DNA of 21,685 bases from an uncultured Actinomycetes bacterium (GTDB lineage: Bacteria > Actinomycetota > Thermoleophilia > Solirubrobacterales > 70-9). The translations under genes were made by a program, and so were the position numbers. This document shows, piece by piece, positions 17,896-21,685 of this stretch. The stretch's first letter is position 1, and the number at the start of each line of letters is the position of its first letter. The stretch is from assembly GCA_946479725.1 (NCBI GenBank), contig CAMLHB010000022.1, positions 1 to 21,685 on the forward strand, written 5' to 3'. The notes beneath the pieces are model-generated. The model was not told where the DNA came from, made no database searches, and saw nothing but the letters and a program-made list of their open reading frames with translations.

Positions 17896-18561
17896 TCAGG
17901 AGGTCGGCTGGCCGCGCCCCATCACCTTCGCCACCGTGGCGAAGAGGACCTGGAAGTAGAGGAGGACGGAGCGGTCGGCGATGTACTCCATGTCGTGGGC
18001 GAGCTTGTCGGCCCAGGTCTCCTCGCGGGTGATCCGGGTCTGGGCGAAGCCGGTGACGCCGGGACGGACGACGAGGCGCTGCCAGTACTGGGGGATGTCG
18101 CGGCAGAGCTCGGCGTAAAAGGTGGGGCGGATCGGGCGCGGGCCGACGATCGACATGTCGCCGCGGAGGACGTTCCAGAGCTGGGGCACCTCGTCGAGGT
18201 GGGTCTTTCGCAGGACGCCGCCGATCCGGGTCCGCTCTTCCTCGGTCCGCCGGGTCAGCTCCTCGCCGTAATAGGGGCCGAGCCGGGTTTCCGCATCCGG
18301 TTTGAGCGTCCGGAACTTGTACATCCAGAAGAGGTGGCCGGCCTTGCCGACGCGGGCGCCGCGGTAGAGGACCGGGCGGCCGGAGTCGAGCGCGATCACC
18401 AAGGCAATCAGTCCCAAGAGCGGCGAGAGCACGAGCAGGATCGAGGCCGAGATGAGGATGTCGAGCGCCCGCAGGACCGGGTCGATCGGCCGCGGATCCC
18501 CTTCGGCCGCGGGCGCGACGAGTTCTTCGAGGCCGGGTTCGGCCTCGGGCAGCTCGTTCAA
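17896..18561 (-). CDS. Bacterial sugar transferase (polyprenyl-phosphate sugar-1-phosphate transferase, WcaJ/PglC-like core)
   Basis: A monotopic phosphoglycosyl transferase that moves a sugar 1-phosphate from an NDP-sugar to a polyprenyl phosphate. The 221 residues hold a membrane-embedded hairpin (about 34-58), FWMYKFRTLKPDA (78-90), HLDEVPQLWNVLRGDMSIVGPRP (121-143) with the catalytic Asp123-Glu124 dyad, and VRPGVTGFAQ (165-174). It is the minimal core without the extra N-terminal membrane domain of WcaJ. The start is proposed as TTG at 18561, overlapping the DUF354 stop as TTGA; no ATG or GTG fits, and no strong Shine-Dalgarno is seen, so translation probably depends on coupling. It is followed by a possible weak terminator. 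Sugar specificity is unknown. Confidence 0.88.
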   Translation of the reverse strand: MNELPEAEPGLEELVAPAAEGDPRPIDPVLRALDILISASILLVLSPLLGLIALVIALDSGRPVLYRGARVGKAGHLFWMYKFRTLKPDAETRLGPYYGEELTRRTEEERTRIGGVLRKTHLDEVPQLWNVLRGDMSIVGPRPIRPTFYAELCRDIPQYWQRLVVRPGVTGFAQTRITREETWADKLAHDMEYIADRSVLLYFQVLFATVAKVMGRGQPTS

Positions 18562-19607
18562 GAAGGCGTTACGGGATGGGGCTCTTCGCGCAATGGTTGG
18601 GCTCCGACGGTACCGAGGATGGTCTCGACCAGCAGGGCGGGATCGCGCCGTGTCGGGGTCGAGCCGGCGGTTCGCTTCTGCAGCTCGACGGCGCGCGGGT
18701 CGGTCAGCGGCCGCAGACGGCCGGAGCGGATCAGCGCTTCGTCGACGCCGCCGAGACGGCCGCCGTAGGTCGTGTAGACGGGGGTGGCGAGGGCGGCGGC
18801 CTCGCGGTTCATCGTGCCGCCGGCGGAGACGACGAGGTCGGCGAGGGCGACGAGGCTCTGCGCCTCGACCGCCCCGGCGGGGACGATCACCGAGGGCAGC
18901 TCCAAACCGGTGATGAACTCGCGCTGGGCCCCGGTGCGGGGCAGGACCACGGCGTGGACGCCCTCGTCGCGGCCGAGGCGGTCGAGTACCCGCGGGAAGA
19001 GCGGGTTCGACTTGCGGTGGTAGAGCGAGACGTCGGGCGGCGGCCGGACGATGACGACGACCCGCTCGGTCTCGACCCCGAGCCGGGACAGCGCCTCCGG
19101 GTCGGGCTCGAAGTCGTAGAGGTAGTACTCCTCCTTCAACCCCGGATAGGGGAAGAACTTCGCCTCGGTGACGCCGAAGCGGCGCAGACGCTCGAGCGGG
19201 ACCGAGTCCGGGAACATCACCCGCTTGGCGAGGCGGCAGCCGATCCGGTGCTGGGTGACGGCGTACTCGTAGTCGTGCATGTTCGCCTCGGGGATGCCGA
19301 GCGTCTTCGCCGCGATCGCCAGGTCGTTGGAGCCGTGCGCGAGGGCGAGGTCGAAGCCGCGGCCGCGGCCGAACCTCAGCATCCCGGCGCTGCGGGAGGC
19401 GAGGCTCGCCGCCTTGCGCAGGCGCGAGGCCCCGCCGTGACGGCCGATCGGCGTGTGATCGATCCCGTGGAGCGCCAGCAGCTGCTGGGTCTGGGCGTAG
19501 TCGCGCGAGGTGATCTCGACCTCGTGCCCTTCCCCGCGCAGCCGCTCGATGATCGGGCGCAGCACCAGCACGTGCGCCGGGGCGCTCATGTCCACCCACA
19601 CCTTCAT
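18558..19607 (-). CDS. DUF354 family protein (GT-B-fold glycosyltransferase/epimerase-like)
   Basis: The 349 residues match what I know of the DUF354 family (PF04007): opening MKVWVDMSAPAHVLVLRPII, then GHEVEITSRDYAQTQQLL (28-44), HGSNDLAIAAKTLGIP (91-106), and a nucleotide-sugar-site-like VSAGGTMNREAAALATPVY (260-278). The fold is expected to resemble UDP-GlcNAc 2-epimerase and MurG-type GT-B enzymes, but no biochemical activity can be assigned. It starts 4 nt after the glyA stop and overlaps the sugar transferase start, so it is probably made together with it. Between glyA and the wecA-like gene this is the first member of a three-gene glycan insert. Confidence 0.85.
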   Translation of the reverse strand: MKVWVDMSAPAHVLVLRPIIERLRGEGHEVEITSRDYAQTQQLLALHGIDHTPIGRHGGASRLRKAASLASRSAGMLRFGRGRGFDLALAHGSNDLAIAAKTLGIPEANMHDYEYAVTQHRIGCRLAKRVMFPDSVPLERLRRFGVTEAKFFPYPGLKEEYYLYDFEPDPEALSRLGVETERVVVIVRPPPDVSLYHRKSNPLFPRVLDRLGRDEGVHAVVLPRTGAQREFITGLELPSVIVPAGAVEAQSLVALADLVVSAGGTMNREAAALATPVYTTYGGRLGGVDEALIRSGRLRPLTDPRAVELQKRTAGSTPTRRDPALLVETILGTVGAQPLREEPHPVTPS

Positions 19608-19611
19608 GGGC

Positions 19612-20889
19612 CTAAACGGTCGCAGCCAGCTCGGCGTAAAGCGGGAAGCGGTCCATCAGGACGCCGGTGCGGGCGCGCAGGTCCTCCTGCGAGGACTCGA
19701 AGTCGGGGCCGAGGGCGGCGACGATCACCTCGGCGATCTCGCTCATCTCCGCCTCGCCCATCCCGCGGGTGGTCAGTGCAGGGGTGCCGATCCGCAGCCC
19801 CGAAGGGTTCATCGGCGGCCGGGGGTCGAAGGGGATCGCGTTGCGGTTGACGGTGATCCCGACCGCGTCGAGCCGGTCCTCGGCCGTCTGGCCGTCGAGA
19901 CCGGTAGGGGTCAGATCGACGAGGACGAGGTGGACGTCGGTGCCGCCGGTGAGGACCGGGACACCGCCCGCTTCAAGGCCGGCCGCCAGCGCCCGCGCGT
20001 TGGCGATCGTCTGCCGCTGGCGCTGCTTGAACTCCTCGCTGGCGGCGATGTGGAGAGCGACGGCCTTGGCGGCGACCGTGTGCATCAAGGGGCCACCCTG
20101 CTGACCGGGGAAGATCGCTTTGTCGATCGCTTTCGCGTGCTCCTCCCTGCAGAGGATCATGCCGCTACGGGGGCCGCACAGCGTCTTATGGATCGTCGTC
20201 GTGACGACGTCGGCGTGAGGAACGGGGTTCGGGTGCTCGCCGGCGGCGACGAGGCCGGCGAAGTGGGCCATGTCGACCATCAGCTTCGCCCCGACCGAGT
20301 CGGCGATCTCGCGGAAGGCGGCGAAGTCGAGCTGGCGCGGGTAGGCCGACCAGCCAGTGACGATCAGCGCCGGCCTGTGCTCCTGCGCGAGGCGCTCGAC
20401 CTCGTCCATGTCGACGAGGAAGTCGTCGTGGCGCACGTGGTAGGGCACCGGGTTGTAGAGCGTGCCGCTGACGTTGATCTTCATCCCGTGGCTGAGGTGG
20501 CCGCCGTGGTCGAGGGCGAGGCCGAGGAAGGTGTCCCCCGGTTCGATCATCGCCATGTAGACGGCGTTGTTGGCCTGGGCGCCGGAGTGGGCCTGGACGT
20601 TGGCGTGCTCGGCGCCGAACAGGCTCCTGGCCCGCTCGATCGCCAGTTCCTCGGCGACGTCGACCTCCTCGCAGCCGCCGTAGTAGCGGCGGCCGGGGTA
20701 GCCCTCGGCGTACTTGTTGGTCAGGACGCTGCCCTGGCAGTCGAGCACCGCCTGCGGGACGAAGTTCTCGCTGGCGATCATCTCCAGCGTGCGCTGCTGG
20801 CGCTGGAGCTCGTGCGCCATCGCGTCGGCGACCTCGGGGTCGATCTCGGTGACGGGGCGATTGAAGAAGTCGGCGGGCAGGTCGGACAT
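19612..20889 (-). CDS. glyA: Serine hydroxymethyltransferase
   Basis: PLP enzyme converting serine and tetrahydrofolate to glycine and 5,10-methylene-tetrahydrofolate, the main one-carbon source for purines, thymidylate and methionine. The 425 residues show the family markers IASENF (38-43), [13 protein letters not shown] (60-72), the cofactor-contacting [14 protein letters not shown] (204-217) and the PLP-binding Lys235 in [14 protein letters not shown] (230-243), followed by FPGQQGGP (260-267). The start at 20889 is set by the Shine-Dalgarno GGAGGA about 7 nt upstream and by the family's N-terminus. The 103-nt leader carries a ZTP/ZMP riboswitch, linking expression to folate/purine status. 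Downstream genes follow with almost no gap and may share this control. Confidence 0.98.
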   Translation of the reverse strand: MSDLPADFFNRPVTEIDPEVADAMAHELQRQQRTLEMIASENFVPQAVLDCQGSVLTNKYAEGYPGRRYYGGCEEVDVAEELAIERARSLFGAEHANVQAHSGAQANNAVYMAMIEPGDTFLGLALDHGGHLSHGMKINVSGTLYNPVPYHVRHDDFLVDMDEVERLAQEHRPALIVTGWSAYPRQLDFAAFREIADSVGAKLMVDMAHFAGLVAAGEHPNPVPHADVVTTTIHKTLCGPRSGMILCREEHAKAIDKAIFPGQQGGPLMHTVAAKAVALHIAASEEFKQRQRQTIANARALAAGLEAGGVPVLTGGTDVHLVLVDLTPTGLDGQTAEDRLDAVGITVNRNAIPFDPRPPMNPSGLRIGTPALTTRGMGEAEMSEIAEVIVAALGPDFESSQEDLRARTGVLMDRFPLYAELAATV

Positions 20890-20897
20890 CTCGGATT

Positions 20898-20904
20898 CCT
20901 CCGG
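20898..20904 (-). promoter_or_regulatory. glyA Shine-Dalgarno, complementary to riboswitch stem P2
   Basis: CCGGAGG lies 8 nt before the glyA ATG and is the perfect complement of CCTCCGG at 20954-20960, the 3' arm of riboswitch stem P2 plus two further bases. Pairing between them would hide the ribosome-binding site when the aptamer is unfolded. Confidence 0.5.
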
Positions 20905-20913
20905 TGGACGGTG

Positions 20914-20995
20914 TGCTGCCCAGGCGCGCGGCGGTCTCGTCGGCCGCCGTTCCCCGGAGGTGGACTCCTCCCTCAGGCGCCGGTCGCGGCGGCTA
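20914..20995 (-). promoter_or_regulatory. ZTP/ZMP (pfl motif) riboswitch upstream of glyA
   Basis: On the minus strand the spacer has the layout of the ZTP aptamer: P1 5' arm GCCGCC (20993-20988), GCGACCGGCG matching the conserved cGUGACUGGCG segment, hairpin P2 GGAGG-AGTCCA-CCTCC (20971-20956), the conserved CCGGGGAaC, P1 3' arm GGCGGC (20948-20943), a linker, and the hallmark CGCGCGCCTGGGCA ending at 20917. GGCGC of the first conserved segment is complementary to GCGCC in the last, giving the expected pseudoknot. ZTP riboswitches are known regulators of glyA and other one-carbon/purine genes, sensing AICAR phosphates that accumulate when 10-formyl-THF is short. There is no U-run, so control is probably translational. 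P1 begins at the last base of the rpiB stop codon. Confidence 0.85.
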
Positions 20996-21457
20996 CCCCG
21001 ACGGTACCACGGAGGCCCGACCGCGCTCCACGTCGGCGATCTGGCCGACCCGGCGCGCGTGGCGGCCGCCCTCGAACGCGGTCCGCAGGAACGCCGCGAC
21101 GATCCGGTCCGCCTGCGCGGGCTGCAGCCGCGCGCCGCTGAGCGCCACGACGTTCGCGTCGTTGTGGCGCCGGGCCATCTCGGCCTCCGACGGGTCATGC
21201 GCGTTCACCGCGCGAACGCCGTCGACCTTGTTGGCGACGATCGACACGCCCACGCCCGACCCGCAGGCCAGCACGGCGCGCTCAACCCCGCCGTCGGCAA
21301 CCAGGCGGCTGGCCTCCTCGGCGTAGCGGGGATAGTCCACGGAGTCGGGCGAGATCGTCCCGACATCGACCACATCGTGCCCCTCGGCCTCGAGCACCTG
21401 CCGCACGTGCTCCTTGAGGTGGAAGCCGGCGTGGTCGGAACCGACCGCGATCCTCAT
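20993..21457 (-). CDS. rpiB: Ribose-5-phosphate isomerase B (RpiB/LacAB family)
   Basis: Interconverts ribose 5-phosphate and ribulose 5-phosphate in the pentose phosphate pathway. The 154 residues show [10 protein letters not shown] (6-15, Asp8/His9), the catalytic-type Cys65 in [20 protein letters not shown] (64-83), the AHD motif (86-88) and [15 protein letters not shown] (96-110), then [13 protein letters not shown] near the end. The start is the ATG at 21457, which overlaps the upstream stop as ATGA and gives the family N-terminus [11 protein letters not shown]; an open extension further upstream lies in the neighbouring gene's sequence. Ribose 5-phosphate feeds PRPP and purine synthesis, so its place next to glyA under a purine/folate sensor is fitting, although it lies upstream of the riboswitch. 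Confidence 0.95.
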   Translation of the reverse strand: MRIAVGSDHAGFHLKEHVRQVLEAEGHDVVDVGTISPDSVDYPRYAEEASRLVADGGVERAVLACGSGVGVSIVANKVDGVRAVNAHDPSEAEMARRHNDANVVALSGARLQPAQADRIVAAFLRTAFEGGRHARRVGQIADVERGRASVVPSG

Positions 21458-21685
21458 GTGCTTTGCAGCTCCTCCAAGCCCTGGTCGACGGAGATGACGG
21501 GAATGTAGCCAAGCTCGCGGCGGGCGCGGGAGATGTCGATCGTGCACTCCTGCGAGGCCAGCCAGTACGCCAGCCGCGTGATCGGCGGCTGACCTGGCAG
21601 CGGGAGCACGCGCCATGCCGTCTCGCCGACGCCGGCGATCGCTCCCGCGAGCGGCCGCGGCAGGGTTCTGTCAGGCATCGCGACG
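21454..21685 (-). CDS. NAD(P)-dependent epimerase/dehydrogenase, C-terminal fragment (cut by window edge)
   Basis: Only the last 76 or so residues are visible; the frame stays open to the window edge, so the ATG at 21678 is probably internal. The end, TIDISRARRELGYIPVISVDQGLEEL, is typical of the C-terminus of extended short-chain dehydrogenases (3-beta-HSD/epimerase type), where an Asp-x-Ser-x-Ala-x-x-x-Leu-Gly-Tyr segment closes the substrate domain. A sugar or steroid-like substrate cannot be told apart. Its stop overlaps rpiB as ATGA. Confidence 0.75.
   Translation of the reverse strand, partial: VAMPDRTLPRPLAGAIAGVGETAWRVLPLPGQPPITRLAYWLASQECTIDISRARRELGYIPVISVDQGLEELQST

Noticed and set aside
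15965..17959. Plus-strand open frame opposite the asnB gene
   Set aside because: Antisense shadow of a gene with two intact active-site domains; no independent coding evidence.
18562..19599. Upstream extension of the sugar transferase frame across the DUF354 gene
   Set aside because: The extension is an out-of-frame shadow of DUF354 (Arg/Ala/Pro-rich); the transferase fold is complete from the TTG at 18561.

Overview
The window is GC-rich bacterial chromosome in which every supportable gene (22, one cut by the right edge) lies on the minus strand, so transcription runs from high to low coordinates. The layout glyA, wecA-like transferase, atpI-like, atpBEFHAGDC is the arrangement known from Actinomycetota. 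Together with the high GC, GTG/TTG starts, the split delta and b subunits and a PGI/PMI-type isomerase, it suggests a deep-branching actinobacterium, perhaps Thermoleophilia. The class is an inference; the phylum is fairly secure.

From the right edge: the tail of an NAD-dependent epimerase/dehydrogenase overlaps rpiB by ATGA. A 103-nt spacer carries a ZTP/ZMP (pfl-motif) riboswitch that begins on the last base of the rpiB stop codon and controls glyA. Next come a DUF354 glycosyltransferase-like protein, a TTG-started membrane sugar-phosphate transferase, an AsnB-type amidotransferase and a WecA/TagO-type polyprenyl-phosphate sugar-1-P transferase, all pointing to cell-surface glycan synthesis.

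The centre (7185-14621) is a complete F1Fo ATP synthase operon with an AtpI-like protein in front. It is tightly packed except for a 158-nt gap between atpH and atpA. The alpha subunit has a long acidic C-terminal tail, gamma has an acidic insertion, and subunit a has an extra predicted N-terminal membrane helix.

Downstream of atpC, with overlapping or nearly overlapping ends, are an M20 metallohydrolase, a LytR-CpsA-Psr glycopolymer transferase with a lysine-rich linker, a UDP-glucose/UDP-sugar dehydrogenase, and a three-gene GDP-mannose-type module (nucleotidyltransferase, PGI/PMI isomerase, second nucleotidyltransferase). Thus the ATP synthase operon is embedded in a surface-polysaccharide locus. 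WecA and the sugar transferase would prime lipid carriers, the nucleotidyltransferases and dehydrogenase would make activated sugars, AsnB could amidate a uronic acid, and LCP would attach the polymer to the wall.

Most of this is recognisable housekeeping and envelope biology; I did not find a clearly new defence or mobile system. The best non-coding observations are the ZTP riboswitch with a possible Shine-Dalgarno-sequestering switch, and a dispersed repeat of about 75-100 bp present in two opposite-orientation copies (downstream end of ugd, and the atpH-atpA gap). No rRNA, tRNA, CRISPR array, insertion sequence or prophage was seen.
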